The position numbers were made by a program, and so were the translations under genes. Of a DNA stretch of 64,000 nt, positions 1 to 9,438 are shown in pieces. Source of the DNA: Segniliparus rotundus DSM 44985. GTDB taxonomy: Bacteria; Actinomycetota; Actinomycetes; Mycobacteriales; Mycobacteriaceae. Where the stretch lies: NCBI RefSeq assembly GCF_000092825.1, contig NC_014168.1:124001-188000 (forward strand), written 5' to 3'. Positions within the stretch are counted from its first letter, which is position 1. Each line of letters starts with the position of its first letter. The notes under the pieces were generated by a model. That model ran no database searches, was not told the origin of the DNA, and saw only the letters and a program-made list of their open reading frames with translations.

Positions 1-921
1 GCGAAATGGAGCGACGACCTGCATCGGACGTTGTTCCTCGGCGAGTTCGGCCGCAATTACGCGGAGCTGTCCGCCAGTTGGCTGTGGGTTTTGGTGGTCT
101 CCGGCCCTGTCCTCTGGTTCTTCGGCCGCCGCACGCGCGGCGGCGGGCCGAAGGCTCCTCGCCTGAGCCTGCGCGGCAGCCACGCCACATTGGGGTTGGC
201 CTTGTCGCTCGGGCTCTTGTTTTTGTCGGCCTCCGGCCTGTCCTGGTCCTTGCACGCAGGGGAGAACATCGACGCGTTGCGCACGGCGGTCTCCGGGGCC
301 AACCCGCCGTTGGCGAAGAAGCTCGACCCCCCCGTTGCCCCCGCGGCGCAGGGGCAACCAGAGTGGTTGGCCCGCGTCGACCGGGTGCACGCCGGGGCGC
401 GGTCGGCGGGCCTCGTCGATCCGATCGTCATCACGGCCACGGACAAACCGGACTCCGCGTGGACGGCTTCGGACCGCGAGCGGCACTACCCGATGCGCAA
501 CGACCGGGCTTCGGTCAACCCGCAGACGGGCGCCGTGGTGGCAGTCAGCCGGTTTCAGGACTGGCCGATGCTCGCGAAGATCACACAGTGGGCGATCGCC
601 TTGCACATGGGGCTCCTGTTCGGGTGGGCGAACCAACTGGTCCTCGCCGTGCTCGGCATAGGATTGGCCGTGATGATCGTCCTTGGCTACCGCATGTGGT
701 GGGCCCGCCGTCCCCGCCATGACGGCGGCGCATGGCCCGCCCCCGCGCCGCAACGCGGGGCGCTCGGCGAACTGCCGCCGAGCGCGGCGGCCGCGTTGAC
801 AGGCGCGCTGCTGTTCGCCGGATGGTTCCTGCCGTTGTTCGGCGCGAGCCTCGCCGGGTTCGTCCTCATCGACGCGCTCCTCGGCTGGCGCGCACGGCGC
901 CGGGCGCGTGAGGCCCAATGA
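1..921 (+). CDS. PepSY-associated membrane protein (5'-partial)
   Basis: The frame is open from the first base, so the true start lies upstream; 306 residues are visible. The first residues (WSDDLHRTLFLGEFGR) match the conserved PepSY-TM family stretch that precedes a membrane helix. Membrane segments are visible at about residues 25-43, 62-82, 203-235 and 262-292, with an extracytoplasmic PepSY-like part between the second and third. Family members are polytopic membrane proteins often found beside metal-uptake genes; their exact activity is not settled. The stop overlaps the start of the DUF5134 gene (ATGA), and a CopD/CtaG copper gene follows, so a role in copper or heme-copper oxidase biogenesis is plausible but inferred. 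Confidence 0.75.
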   Translation, partial: AKWSDDLHRTLFLGEFGRNYAELSASWLWVLVVSGPVLWFFGRRTRGGGPKAPRLSLRGSHATLGLALSLGLLFLSASGLSWSLHAGENIDALRTAVSGANPPLAKKLDPPVAPAAQGQPEWLARVDRVHAGARSAGLVDPIVITATDKPDSAWTASDRERHYPMRNDRASVNPQTGAVVAVSRFQDWPMLAKITQWAIALHMGLLFGWANQLVLAVLGIGLAVMIVLGYRMWWARRPRHDGGAWPAPAPQRGALGELPPSAAAALTGALLFAGWFLPLFGASLAGFVLIDALLGWRARRRAREAQ

Positions 922-1598
922 TCGCCGATCCGTGGTTGCGCCTGGCGCTCGCCGCTCTTTTCGGGTTCTCAGCGGGCTACTGCGCGTGGCGGTTGCTGCG
1001 CGCGGGGGCGTTTCGGCCCCGGCTGTGGCGCGGGTGCGTCGGCCATGTTTTCCATCTGCTCATGTGCCTGTCGATGCTCGCCATGATCTGGCCGACAACG
1101 CCTGCGGTCCCCTACTCGGCGCAGACCGCGGTGTTCGCGGTGGCGACGTTGTGGTTCGCCGCGCTCGCTCTTGGCCGCAGCTCGCAGCGCGCGGGCCGGA
1201 CCGGCTTCGCCTGCGCGTCGGGCAGGGGAGCGGCCTGGTACCACACCACGATGATGGCGGCGATGCTGTGGATGGCCGCGGTGATGAGCGGGCAACTGCT
1301 CGGAGGGGCCCCGCCCGCGTCCGCCGCGCCCCGTCCGGGGGGCATGGCAGGCATGGACATGCCCGGCATGAGCATGCAGGCCGAGGCGGACGGCGGGGCG
1401 CGCCACACGGCCCCGATGTGGATGAGCGCCGTCGACGTGCTGCTGGGCTTCATGTTCTTGGCGGCGGCGCTCTGGTGGGTCCGCGGCTATTTCGAATTGC
1501 GCCGCAGCCGAGGACGTTCGGTTCCCGCGGAGGCGGAAATGCTCTGCGAGGTGGCGATGGCGCTGGGCATGGGCGCCATGCTGTTCGCCATGGTCTGA
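918..1598 (+). CDS. DUF5134 family membrane protein with Met-rich loop
   Basis: A 226-residue protein with about six hydrophobic segments (residues 5-27, 41-60, 68-86, 107-128, 171-190, 208-226). The size and helix pattern fit DUF5134, a mycobacterial family of unknown function found beside copper/cytochrome oxidase assembly genes. A loop at about residues 141-154 reads GGMAGMDMPGMSMQ, followed by further Met and His residues. Such Met clusters are known Cu(I)-binding sequences in unrelated copper proteins, so copper binding is a reasonable inference here. The start overlaps the stop of the upstream gene by ATGA, indicating translational coupling, and the CopD/CtaG gene follows after 91 bp. 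Confidence 0.7.
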   Translation: MIADPWLRLALAALFGFSAGYCAWRLLRAGAFRPRLWRGCVGHVFHLLMCLSMLAMIWPTTPAVPYSAQTAVFAVATLWFAALALGRSSQRAGRTGFACASGRGAAWYHTTMMAAMLWMAAVMSGQLLGGAPPASAAPRPGGMAGMDMPGMSMQAEADGGARHTAPMWMSAVDVLLGFMFLAAALWWVRGYFELRRSRGRSVPAEAEMLCEVAMALGMGAMLFAMV

Positions 1599-1689
1599 GG
1601 GTGCCCCGCCGCGTTCCCTCGGCCGCGGCGGCGGGCTCGGACATCGCCGAGGGCAAAGGGGTCGGGCGCGTGGCGGGCCAAGTGGGAGA

Positions 1690-3585
1690 ATGGACTCGAT
1701 GTCGTTCCTTTTCCTGATCGGACTCGTCGCGGCGGTGGCGTTCGCCGCCCGCGTCGGCCCTGGCCCCTACCTGGCGGTCCAAGTGCCCTACCCTGGCACA
1801 GAGGTCCTCCTCGTGCAGGTCGCGACGCAGTTCGTCGCGAGCTTCGCCGGAGCCGTGTGCCTTGGCGGCCTCGTGTTCGCATTGTGCTGCACCCGCCCGA
1901 ACGCCAAGATGCGCTTGGGCCCGCGCGGTTACGCGGGGTTGCGCACGGCAGAACGGGCGAGCCCGCTGTGGGCGGTGAGCGCCCTGTTCGCGATGGTGAC
2001 GAGCGCGACGGTCCAGGCCGGGCGCGCGCCATGGGATCTGCTCCACGTCGAAGACCCTGTCGGCAGGCTGGTCTCGCTCGTGTCGGTCTCCGAGCGCTCC
2101 GGGGCGTGGCTGGTCGTGGCCGTGCTCGCGACAGCGGTGGCCGCCCTTTCGCGATGCTGCCTGGGATGGGCCTCGTGCGCGGGGCTGGCCTGGCTTTCCG
2201 TGTTCGCCGTCGTCGCCCCGTGGATGACGCAGAACGCTGGCGACGGGCCCAACCATGACTGGGCGAGCGGCGCGGCGGTGTGGACGAGCGTCGGTTTGGC
2301 GGTGCTGGTCGGGGTCGGAGCGCAAATGCGCGGTGACTGGACGCAGGACCGCGCGGCGGCCCAGCGGCGGGCACGGCGGACCAGCGCTGTCGCGCTCGGC
2401 ATGGTCGCGGCGGGCTCCGCGGTGCTCGGCGCGCTGTTGATCCCGCTTTCGGCCATGCCGAGCACCTGGTACGGGCAGCTCGGCCTCGCCGCCGCCGTGC
2501 TGTTCGCGCTCGCCGCCGCCGCGGTCTTCTTCGGCAAGCTGACCGTTGCCGCCGGGGCCGGGGTCGTGCTGCTCGCTGTCGCCGAGGCGATGTCCGTCCA
2601 GCCCGCCCCGGCGTTCGCGGGGCAAAGATTCTCCGTTCCCGAACTGCTGCTCGGGTTCGATTTCCCCGGGGCCCCGACGCTGTGGCGACTGCTGTCGGCG
2701 TGGCGGTTCGACGTTGTTTTCGGCACCCTTGCCGTGCTCCTCGCGGCGGCGTACGTGCTCGGCGCGGCGCGATTGCGCGGGCGCGGCGACGCGTGGTCGC
2801 CGTGGCGGACGCTTTCCTTCCTCTTCGGCTGCGCTTTGCTGCTGCTCGTGACCTCCTCAGGGATCGGCCGTTACGCGTCGGGCCAGTTCAGCTACCACAT
2901 GATCTCCCACATGGGGCTCAACATGTTCGCCCCGGTCTTCTTGGTGCTCGGGGCTCCGGTGACGTTGCTGCTGCGCGCGGCGCCCACGGCCGGGCAGCAC
3001 ATGGCCGGGCCGCGAGAATGGGCGCTCGCGCTCGTGCACGCGCGTCTTGTGCAGATCCTCGCGCATCCGCTGGTCGCGGTCGGGCTCTTCGTGGTTTCCC
3101 TCTACGGGCTGTACTTCACCCCGGTGTTCGGGCTGCTCGTCCGGTACCACTGGGGGCACCTGCTGATGACCCTGCATTTCCTCGCCATCGGGTACACGTA
3201 TTACTGGGCGATCATCGGGGTCGACCCCGGCGCTCGTCGGCTGCCGCACCTGGCGCGGCTGGGGATGCTCTTCGCGGTCATGCCGTTCCACGCGTTCTTC
3301 GGGGTGGCCGTGTTGTCCGACAACGAGATCATCGGGGGGGATTTCTACCGGTGGCTCGCGCTGCCGTGGGTGAGCGATCTTGCCTCGGATCAGCGCGTCG
3401 CGGGCGCGGTGGCGTGGACCAGCGGCGAAATTCCCATCGTGTTCGTCGTCGGCGCGCTGCTCTACCAATGGGCGGGCGCGGACCGGCGCGCGGCGAGCCG
3501 CGCCGACCGGCATGCCGCGGATTACGAGGACGCGGAGCTGGACGCCTACAACCATATGCTGCAGAAACTGGTCGAACGGGGCTGA
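1690..3585 (+). CDS. CopD/CtaG fusion: copper transport and cytochrome oxidase assembly protein
   Basis: A 631-residue polytopic membrane protein. The N-terminal half resembles CopD-type copper resistance proteins. The C-terminal half is a CtaG_Caa3 domain, with the characteristic run FSYHMISHMGLNMFAPVFL at about residues 400-418 and further His residues in later helices. CtaG proteins help deliver copper to aa3/caa3 oxidases; CopD domains are linked to copper import. The fused arrangement is common in actinobacteria. A GGGAG sequence lies just upstream of the ATG at 1690; an in-frame ATG at 1699 is an alternative start. A hairpin at 3604-3631 separates it from the convergent gene. The membrane and metal assignment is firm, the transport direction is not. 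Confidence 0.85.
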   Translation: MDSMSFLFLIGLVAAVAFAARVGPGPYLAVQVPYPGTEVLLVQVATQFVASFAGAVCLGGLVFALCCTRPNAKMRLGPRGYAGLRTAERASPLWAVSALFAMVTSATVQAGRAPWDLLHVEDPVGRLVSLVSVSERSGAWLVVAVLATAVAALSRCCLGWASCAGLAWLSVFAVVAPWMTQNAGDGPNHDWASGAAVWTSVGLAVLVGVGAQMRGDWTQDRAAAQRRARRTSAVALGMVAAGSAVLGALLIPLSAMPSTWYGQLGLAAAVLFALAAAAVFFGKLTVAAGAGVVLLAVAEAMSVQPAPAFAGQRFSVPELLLGFDFPGAPTLWRLLSAWRFDVVFGTLAVLLAAAYVLGAARLRGRGDAWSPWRTLSFLFGCALLLLVTSSGIGRYASGQFSYHMISHMGLNMFAPVFLVLGAPVTLLLRAAPTAGQHMAGPREWALALVHARLVQILAHPLVAVGLFVVSLYGLYFTPVFGLLVRYHWGHLLMTLHFLAIGYTYYWAIIGVDPGARRLPHLARLGMLFAVMPFHAFFGVAVLSDNEIIGGDFYRWLALPWVSDLASDQRVAGAVAWTSGEIPIVFVVGALLYQWAGADRRAASRADRHAADYEDAELDAYNHMLQKLVERG

Positions 3586-3603
3586 ACGGATGTTCCCGCG
3601 CCT

Positions 3604-3631
3604 CCCGGCCGCCGCGATCGCCGCGGCCGGG
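3604..3631. terminator. Bidirectional hairpin between convergent genes
   Basis: Perfect 9-bp arms CCCGGCCGC and GCGGCCGGG enclose 10 nt that is itself self-complementary (GCGATCGC). It fills the 51-bp gap between the converging ends of the CopD/CtaG gene and the LppU-like gene. There is no U-tract, which is usual for mycobacterial hairpin terminators. Confidence 0.5.
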
Positions 3632-3636
3632 GACGG

Positions 3637-4215
3637 CTAACTGACCGGCGAGCCCATGCAGTACACCCGTTTGGGCTCGGGGTACGTCACCGGCGAGGAG
3701 TCCACGCACACCGAAGGGTCGTTGGAGCCCTCCACCGCTTTGACCACGCGGTCGTCCCTCACCGAAGCCGCCTCTTCGGCGGTGGTGGAACAGGCCGTCT
3801 CCTCGTGCAGCGGCGGGGTCGCGCTCATGGTGTAGCAGTGCCCCTCCCGCAAGTTCTCCACCAGGCACAGCGCCCCGACCTGGCGCCCGTCCAGGTTGAC
3901 GCGGTAGGTGAAGTAGTACTGGCTGGGGCATTCGTCTTCGCCTCGGACCTTGAGCCCGACCGTGAGGGTGACTCCGGCGGACGCGCAGTCGGTGAGCCGC
4001 AGATCCTCGTCGTCCTGCCCGAATGTTTCCGCTCCCGACCGGCCCGGGCTCGCCGTCAAGCATTCGCCGGGCCGGAAACGGTCGAGCTTGTGCTCGGCGA
4101 CGGCGCGGGCTTGCTGGCCCTGCTGCTGCTCGTGCCATACCGCAAACCCCGCCGCCGCACCGAAGACGACAACGAAGGGCACCGCCCAGAGCAGGAAAGA
4201 CCTCACGACGCGCAT
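3637..4215 (-). CDS. LppU-like membrane-anchored protein
   Basis: A 192-residue protein with one N-terminal membrane segment (about residues 5-27) and an external domain containing spaced cysteines. The pattern GECL, then DCASAG followed by a beta strand, a central Cys, and LCLVEN resembles the LppU/SCO3897 family of actinobacterial cell-envelope proteins. No lipobox is evident, so it is probably anchored by an uncleaved signal helix. The ATG lies 6 nt after the stop of the nitronate monooxygenase gene, so the two are probably co-transcribed. Function is unknown; the family assignment is by eye and moderate. Confidence 0.55.
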   Translation of the reverse strand: MRVVRSFLLWAVPFVVVFGAAAGFAVWHEQQQGQQARAVAEHKLDRFRPGECLTASPGRSGAETFGQDDEDLRLTDCASAGVTLTVGLKVRGEDECPSQYYFTYRVNLDGRQVGALCLVENLREGHCYTMSATPPLHEETACSTTAEEAASVRDDRVVKAVEGSNDPSVCVDSSPVTYPEPKRVYCMGSPVS

Positions 4216-4221
4216 GTCCGG

Positions 4222-5313
4222 CTACGACCCCCCGTGCTCCGCGCGAGCGGCGAGCGCATCCTCCCAGAGGGCCGAGAGGATCGCCGCGGCAGGGCCGGAT
4301 TTGGTCTCAGGGTAGCCGACTCCGGCCCAGAGGCTGATCGACTCCGCGTCGCCGCGTTTCGCCGCCGCCGCGCGCAACGGCGAGGTGAGCCAATGCACCT
4401 GCGGGTACTCCCCAGGGGCGTGCGAGGAATGCGCGTCCATGAACGCGTTGCGCAGGCCCCGCGCAGGGCGCCCGGAAAACGCGTTGGTCACGGATGTCTC
4501 CACGAACCGTGGATCGGTCAGCGCCGCCCGGTGCGCGGGCCGGGTGCCTGCTTCCTCGGCGCGCAAAAAAGCGGTCCCCAGCTGCACGGCGCTCGCCCCT
4601 GACGCCAGCAGTTCGGCGATGTGCGAACCACGGCTGACGCCGCCCGCGGCGATGAGCGGCGCAGTTGTGGCCTCGGCCGCCCAGAGCAGCAGGTCGGCGA
4701 GGGGCACATGCTCCGGTTTCTCATGGTTGGAGAGCGTCGCGCGGTGCCCCCCGGCCTCGGGGCCTTGCACGACGATCGCGTCCACGCCCAGCGCGTCGGC
4801 GGAGCTCACCGCCGAAACAGAGGCGACGCTCGCGACCACTGCGATCCCCGCGTCGTGCAGTTTTGCCACGACCTGCGCGGACGGGAGGCCGAAAGTGAAG
4901 GAGACCAGCGGGACCTCCCGGTCGATCGCGAGGTCTATTTTCTCGTCGTAAAAGTCGTCATCGGGGTGCGCCGGGTCCGCCGAGCCAGCCTCCGGCAGGG
5001 CCACGCCCGCCGCTTCGGCGGCGGGCAGCAGGCGTTCGCGGTAGGCGGCCACAGCGGCATGGTCCACCGGGTCCGAGCTGGGAACGAAAATATTGACCCC
5101 GAAAGGGTGGACGGTGAGCTCTCGCGTCGCGTCCAGCAGCGCCGCTGTCGCGGCCGGGTCGAGGTACCCGGCGCCCAGGAAGCCCAGCCCGCCCGCATTG
5201 CTCGCGGCGGCGGCCAGTTGCGGCGTGCTCGGGCCGCCCGCCATCGGCGCGCAGATGATCGGGATCGCGAGGCCGGGCAGGATGCTCCGGCTTTGCTCAA
5301 GCTCAAGCGGCAT
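4222..5313 (-). CDS. Nitronate monooxygenase (2-nitropropane dioxygenase type)
   Basis: A 363-residue FMN-dependent TIM-barrel enzyme that oxidises alkyl nitronates. The N-terminal [10 protein letters not shown], the [10 protein letters not shown] stretch and the AGGHRA motif carrying the presumed catalytic His are all present, as is the glycine-rich phosphate-binding part (AAGGVSRG). An upstream GTG at 5322 is in frame, but ATG 5313 is preferred: TAGGGT ends 7 nt before it, which fits a leaderless transcript. It is divergent from sthA across 126 bp and is followed closely by the LppU-like gene. The natural substrate could be propionate-3-nitronate or another nitronate; the sequence does not say. 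Confidence 0.85.
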   Translation of the reverse strand: MPLELEQSRSILPGLAIPIICAPMAGGPSTPQLAAAASNAGGLGFLGAGYLDPAATAALLDATRELTVHPFGVNIFVPSSDPVDHAAVAAYRERLLPAAEAAGVALPEAGSADPAHPDDDFYDEKIDLAIDREVPLVSFTFGLPSAQVVAKLHDAGIAVVASVASVSAVSSADALGVDAIVVQGPEAGGHRATLSNHEKPEHVPLADLLLWAAEATTAPLIAAGGVSRGSHIAELLASGASAVQLGTAFLRAEEAGTRPAHRAALTDPRFVETSVTNAFSGRPARGLRNAFMDAHSSHAPGEYPQVHWLTSPLRAAAAKRGDAESISLWAGVGYPETKSGPAAAILSALWEDALAARAEHGGS

Positions 5314-5320
5314 GGCAACC

Positions 5321-5326
5321 ACCCTA
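5321..5326 (-). promoter_or_regulatory. -10 box for leaderless nitronate monooxygenase mRNA
   Basis: TAGGGT on the minus strand is followed by 7 nt (GGTTGCC) and then ATG at 5313. This places the expected transcription start on the A of the start codon. Confidence 0.5.
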
Positions 5327-5427
5327 GTCGTCCCCGCCCCGGTTGGCGCTCATCCGGCGGGGGCGCTTGCGGCCCGACGGGCGGAATGGCCCTTGGGCGC
5401 TTGCGAGCCGCCGCGGCAAAGCGCGTA

Positions 5428-5433
5428 TATGGT
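5428..5433 (+). promoter_or_regulatory. -10 box for leaderless sthA mRNA
   Basis: TATGGT is followed by 6 nt and the GTG at 5440. A G-rich run lies only 2 nt before the GTG, too close for a normal ribosome binding site, which favours a leaderless start. Confidence 0.45.
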
Positions 5434-5439
5434 GGGGAT

Positions 5440-6861
5440 GTGAGTTCCAGCGCCTCTCCCCGTTATGATCTTGTCGTCATCGGTTCTGGGCCAGGGGGCC
5501 AGAAAGCTGCCATCGCGGCGGCGAAACTGGGCAAATCGGTCGCCATCGTCGAGCGCAAGCACATGTTGGGCGGGGTGTGCCTGAACACGGGCACGATTCC
5601 GTCGAAGACGCTCCGCGAGGCCGTGTTGTACCTGACCGGCATGAATCAGCGCGAGTTGTACGGCGCGAGCTACCGGGTCAAGTCCAACATCACCCCCGAG
5701 GACTTGTTCGCCCGGACCGCCCAGGTGATCGGCAAAGAGACCGAAGTGGTGCGCTCCCAATTGCAGCGCAACCGGGTGGAGATCTTCCCCGGCGTCGCGA
5801 GCTTTGTGGACGAGCACACGGTCGAGGTCGTCGACGACGACCGAGGCGAGAGCACCCGGCTGCACGGCGAGTTCTTCGTCATCGCGACCGGCACCAGGCC
5901 CGCGCGCCTGCCCGGAGTCAACTACGACGAGGAGCGCATTCTCGATTCGGACGAGATCCTCCAGCTCAAGGCCATCCCCGCCACCATGGTCGTCGTCGGG
6001 GCCGGGGTGATCGGCATCGAGTACGCCTCCATGTTCGCGGCGCTCGGCACGCGGGTGACCGTGGTCGAGCGGCGGCCCAGCATGCTCGAATTCTGCGACC
6101 CCGAGGTCATTGAGGCGCTCCGCTTCCACTTGCGCGACCTCGCCGTCACATTCCGTTTCGGCGAGGAGGTGACCGACATCGAGGTCGGCCCCAACGGCGC
6201 CGTCACCAAGCTCGCCAGCGGCAAGCGGATCCCGGCGGAGACGGTGATGTACTCGGCCGGCCGTCAGGGCCAGACCGAAGCGCTGGCGCTGGAGAACGCG
6301 GGGCTGTCCGCGGACGACCGGGGCCGCATCCAGGTCGACAAGCACTTCCAGACTGCTGTGGATCATATTTACGCGGTCGGCGACGTGATCGGCTTCCCCG
6401 CGCTCGCCGCGACGTCCATGGATCAGGGCCGCCTCGCCGCCTACCACGCGTTCGGGGAGTCCGCCGAGGGCATGACCGAGCTGCAGCCGATCGGCATCTA
6501 CTCCATTCCGGAAGTCTCCTACGTCGGGGCGACCGAGACGGAGCTCACCAAGGCCGCTGTGCCGTACGAGGTGGGCGTCTCCCGCTACCGGGAGCTTGCG
6601 CGGGGGCAGATCGCGGGCGACTCGTACGGCATGCTCAAGCTCCTGGTGAACACGGACGACCGCAAGCTTCTCGGTGTGCACATCTTCGGTTCGCAGGCCA
6701 CCGAGCTGGTGCACATCGGCCAGGCTGTGATGGGCTGCGGCGGGACGGTCGACTACTTGATCGAAGCCGTCTTCAACTATCCGACGTTGTCCGAGGCGTA
6801 CAAGGTCGCGGCGCTCGACGTCGCGAACAAGATCCGGGCGCTCGCCCAGTATTGCGACTAG
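5440..6861 (+). CDS. sthA: Soluble NAD(P)+ transhydrogenase
   Basis: A 473-residue cytoplasmic flavoprotein that transfers hydride between NADPH and NAD+. An N-terminal FAD site ([10 protein letters not shown]) is followed by [18 protein letters not shown]. Here the first redox cysteine of lipoamide-dehydrogenase relatives is replaced by Thr (NTGT), which marks SthA rather than a disulfide reductase. A second Rossmann motif ([15 protein letters not shown]) binds the pyridine nucleotide, and the C-terminal dimerisation domain is complete. Start GTG 5440 gives the family length and sits 6 nt after a TATGGT box; a TTG at 5401 is the only alternative close by. Its stop shares the palindrome CTAG with the stop of the converging LLM gene. 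Confidence 0.92.
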   Translation: MSSSASPRYDLVVIGSGPGGQKAAIAAAKLGKSVAIVERKHMLGGVCLNTGTIPSKTLREAVLYLTGMNQRELYGASYRVKSNITPEDLFARTAQVIGKETEVVRSQLQRNRVEIFPGVASFVDEHTVEVVDDDRGESTRLHGEFFVIATGTRPARLPGVNYDEERILDSDEILQLKAIPATMVVVGAGVIGIEYASMFAALGTRVTVVERRPSMLEFCDPEVIEALRFHLRDLAVTFRFGEEVTDIEVGPNGAVTKLASGKRIPAETVMYSAGRQGQTEALALENAGLSADDRGRIQVDKHFQTAVDHIYAVGDVIGFPALAATSMDQGRLAAYHAFGESAEGMTELQPIGIYSIPEVSYVGATETELTKAAVPYEVGVSRYRELARGQIAGDSYGMLKLLVNTDDRKLLGVHIFGSQATELVHIGQAVMGCGGTVDYLIEAVFNYPTLSEAYKVAALDVANKIRALAQYCD

Positions 6862-7616
6862 CCGCGCGAATTTTTCCAAGCCAGCGCGTCGCGCAGCGCC
6901 GAGAGGTCGTAATCGGGGGCCGAGGTGTCGGCGACGATCACACTGGCTCCGGCCGCCACGAGCTGTTCGGTGAGCTCAGGCCCCGACCATGAGGCCGCGC
7001 GGGCGATCTCGGCGGGGTCGCGCCCGAGCGAGGCGCAATGTTCGGCGAGCGCCGCGCTTTTGCGCGTGAGCTCGCCGACTGCTGAGAAACTGTGCCAGAT
7101 GTCGGCGTGTTCCGCCACGACCCGCAATGTTTTGCGTTCGCCGCCGCCGCCGATGAGGATGGGGATCTCGCCCACTGGCGGCGGGTTGAGCTTCCCGAGG
7201 CGGGCTTTGATCCGCGGCAGGCTCTGCGCGAGCAGGCCGATCCGCGCGCCCGCGGAGGGGAACTCGTAGCCGTATTCCGCGTAGTCCCGCTCCAGCCAGC
7301 CGGCCCCGAGGCCCAGGATCAGCCGCCCGCCGCTGATGTGGTCCACGGTGCGGGCCATGTCGGCCAACAGGTCGGGGTTGCGGTAGCCGACTCCGGTGAC
7401 GAGCGCGCCGAGTTGGACCCGGCTGGTCTGCTCCGCCCAGGCGGCCAGCATGCTCCAGCATTCGAAATGCGCTCCGTTGCCGTCGCCGCTCCACGGGAAA
7501 AAATGATCCGTGTTGAACAGGGCGTCCGCGCCGAGCTCCTCCGCCCTCGCCGCGACGTCGCGCAACGACGAGTAGCTCGGGGCCCGCTGCTGGCTGACCA
7601 GCAGGCCGACCCGCAC
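6858..7616 (-). CDS. F420-dependent LLM-class oxidoreductase
   Basis: A 252-residue luciferase-like monooxygenase-fold protein of the actinobacterial F420-dependent type. Typical features are [13 protein letters not shown] near residue 30, [17 protein letters not shown], the LGLGAGW motif, and [14 protein letters not shown] before AEHADIWH. The substrate cannot be read from sequence. The start is GTG (7616), beginning VRVGLLVSQ as in relatives. It is closely related to the LLM gene at 36145-36960. The gene converges on sthA with both stop codons in one CTAG, leaving no room for a separate terminator. Confidence 0.85.
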   Translation of the reverse strand: MRVGLLVSQQRAPSYSSLRDVAARAEELGADALFNTDHFFPWSGDGNGAHFECWSMLAAWAEQTSRVQLGALVTGVGYRNPDLLADMARTVDHISGGRLILGLGAGWLERDYAEYGYEFPSAGARIGLLAQSLPRIKARLGKLNPPPVGEIPILIGGGGERKTLRVVAEHADIWHSFSAVGELTRKSAALAEHCASLGRDPAEIARAASWSGPELTEQLVAAGASVIVADTSAPDYDLSALRDALAWKNSRG

Positions 7617-7657
7617 CGGGTGGCTTCCCTGCCCTGTTGGGCGCAGGAGGGCGCCGA

Positions 7658-8494
7658 TCAGTTGTCCCCGTCTTCCTCGTCGTCGTCCGACGGCGGCGGG
7701 GTTTGGATCGGGCGGAAAGCGTCGTCGTCGGGCGAGCTGCTCGTCGTCGGGGTTTTCGGCGGGTTGGGGCGCAGCCCCAGGTGCTGCACCACGAAGTCTG
7801 CGGCTTTGTCGGTCAGGCCGCGGTCAATGTAGGAGTCGTGGTTGTGGAAGTTCGAGAGGTCGTCCGGGCCCGGCAGATGGCAGACGGGATCGCCGTCCGC
7901 GCATTCGTCGTCGGTGCGCGACCGAAGCCCGTCCGGCATCGGCAGGACGCCGTCGTAGACGTGCTTGACCGGGTTCCCGAAGACCGCCACCGCGGCGATA
8001 TGCGGGAAGACGTTCGTGGGAAGGGGCTGGTCGAACCCGGTGTCCGCCAACGAGACCTCTCCCAAGATCGGCAGATTGATCGATTGGGTCGGCAATGGCG
8101 ACACGGTCACCAGATCGACCACGCCTGCTCCTTGCGAGAAACCGCCGAGCACGATTTTCGTGCTCGGGCACGAACGGGCGACGTTCTGCACATGCTGGCT
8201 GAGGTCGTTGCCGCCGTCGCCGAGGCTCTCCGGGCTGAGCACGGCCGGATAGTCCACCGCGTACGCGTCGATGGCCTTTCCGGGCAGCCGTTCGCGCAAC
8301 CCGTCGACAAAGTACTCGCCCATATAGCCAAGGCCGGGCGGCTCGTTCGTGCCCCTCGCGAACGCCACTTCCACGTCAGGGCAGGCGTCCGCGTGCGCCT
8401 GGGCGGCGTGCGGCGCGAGGACGGCGAGACCGGCGCCGCAGAAAAGGGCGGCGGCCAAAGCGGTGGATTTTCTCGGAATGCGCGAGTGTTCCAT
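7658..8494 (-). CDS. Secreted cutinase-family serine esterase
   Basis: A 278-residue exported esterase. After a signal peptide (residues 1-32, ending AAQAHA) comes the cutinase fold: CPDVEVAFARGTNEPPG near the N-terminus, the nucleophile elbow GGFSQGAG (more often GYSQG), the DGDPVC loop carrying the presumed catalytic Asp, and a late His. Mycobacterial cutinases hydrolyse acyl esters and phospholipids. The C-terminus continues into a Pro/Thr-rich, very acidic tail (DDDEEDGDN) beyond the usual fold. ATG 8494 is preferred because it begins the signal peptide. A second cutinase gene lies 98 bp upstream on the same strand, suggesting an old tandem duplication. Confidence 0.88.
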   Translation of the reverse strand: MEHSRIPRKSTALAAALFCGAGLAVLAPHAAQAHADACPDVEVAFARGTNEPPGLGYMGEYFVDGLRERLPGKAIDAYAVDYPAVLSPESLGDGGNDLSQHVQNVARSCPSTKIVLGGFSQGAGVVDLVTVSPLPTQSINLPILGEVSLADTGFDQPLPTNVFPHIAAVAVFGNPVKHVYDGVLPMPDGLRSRTDDECADGDPVCHLPGPDDLSNFHNHDSYIDRGLTDKAADFVVQHLGLRPNPPKTPTTSSSPDDDAFRPIQTPPPSDDDEEDGDN

Positions 8495-8592
8495 CCTTCG
8501 AGCATGCCATATTTTTCTCACAAGGGTCACTGCTTGTTCCAATCCGCACTCGCTCCTGTCCGCCGATTCGTTTGGCCAGTGACGACGCTGTC

Positions 8593-9435
8593 TTACTCGC
8601 CGTCCGCGTCCGATCCTTCTTCCTCCGGGGCTGCGGTCGTGTCTTCGTCTGGGGCCGTTTGCGCGTCGTTCTCGGCGGGCGGCTGCGGCGCCGGGGCGGC
8701 CTGCGCGGGCTGGCCGTTGATCTGGTCGGCGACGAAAGCGGCGCCCTGGGCTGTGAGGCCTCGGGAGACGTACGAGGTGTGGTTCGCGTTGAAATCGGCG
8801 CTCTGCGTGTCGAGGCCGCCCTCCACGTTTTCGCAGATCGGGTCGCCGTCAGCGCAGATATTGGTGGTCTTGGCAGCGAGGTCGGGGGTGATGAAGACCG
8901 GTTGCAGGCCGTTGAAGACGCGGTGGGTGGCGTCCCCGAACAACGCGACGCCGACAATCCGGTTGGCCACATCCCCCGGCAGCGGGTTGCTGAAGCCGAG
9001 CAGCGGCACCCCGAACGAGATCACCGCGTCGACCAGGGCCGCGCCCTGCGAATAGCCGCCGAGGACGAACTGCGTGTCCGGGCATCGGCTGGCCACGTCC
9101 TGCAGGTGCGCGGACAGATTGTCCGCGCCTGCGGCGAGGGAGTGCAAGTCGAGTGCGACGAAGTCGTAGTCGGCGGCGTAGTCCACCCCGTGGACGTTGA
9201 ACGTCTTGCCTGGCTCTTTGGCCTTCAGGGCGTTGGCGAACGCGTTGCCGACGACGCCGACTCCGGCGGGCTCTCCCGTCCCCCGGGCGAAGGAGATGTC
9301 GTAGTCGGCGCATCCCGCGGGCGCCGCAGCGGCGTTCGGGGCCATCGTTGCGACTGCGGGCAAGGACGCTGCGGACAAGGACAGCAAGGGAAGCAGTCCG
9401 CTGAGGACGCCGCGGACGCGTGAGGAGATCATCAT
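8593..9435 (-). CDS. Secreted cutinase-family serine esterase
   Basis: A 280-residue paralogue of the neighbouring cutinase. It has a signal peptide, CADYDISFARGTGEPAG, the classic GGYSQGAA nucleophile elbow, CADGDPIC with the presumed Asp, and NHTSYV with the presumed His. It too ends in a long Pro/Ala/Glu/Asp-rich tail (after about residue 240) that is probably disordered. ATG 9435 is chosen because TAGAGT lies 7 nt upstream (leaderless pattern) and because it starts a normal signal peptide; ATG 9432 and an upstream in-frame ATG at 9465 are alternatives. Two near-identical 16-bp direct repeats cover its promoter. Confidence 0.88.
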   Translation of the reverse strand: MMISSRVRGVLSGLLPLLSLSAASLPAVATMAPNAAAAPAGCADYDISFARGTGEPAGVGVVGNAFANALKAKEPGKTFNVHGVDYAADYDFVALDLHSLAAGADNLSAHLQDVASRCPDTQFVLGGYSQGAALVDAVISFGVPLLGFSNPLPGDVANRIVGVALFGDATHRVFNGLQPVFITPDLAAKTTNICADGDPICENVEGGLDTQSADFNANHTSYVSRGLTAQGAAFVADQINGQPAQAAPAPQPPAENDAQTAPDEDTTAAPEEEGSDADGE

Positions 9436-9438
9436 AAA

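Noticed and set aside
4621-5439. Long N-terminal extension of SthA
   Set aside because: It is antisense to the nitronate monooxygenase gene, and family length and the FAD motif place the start at 5440.
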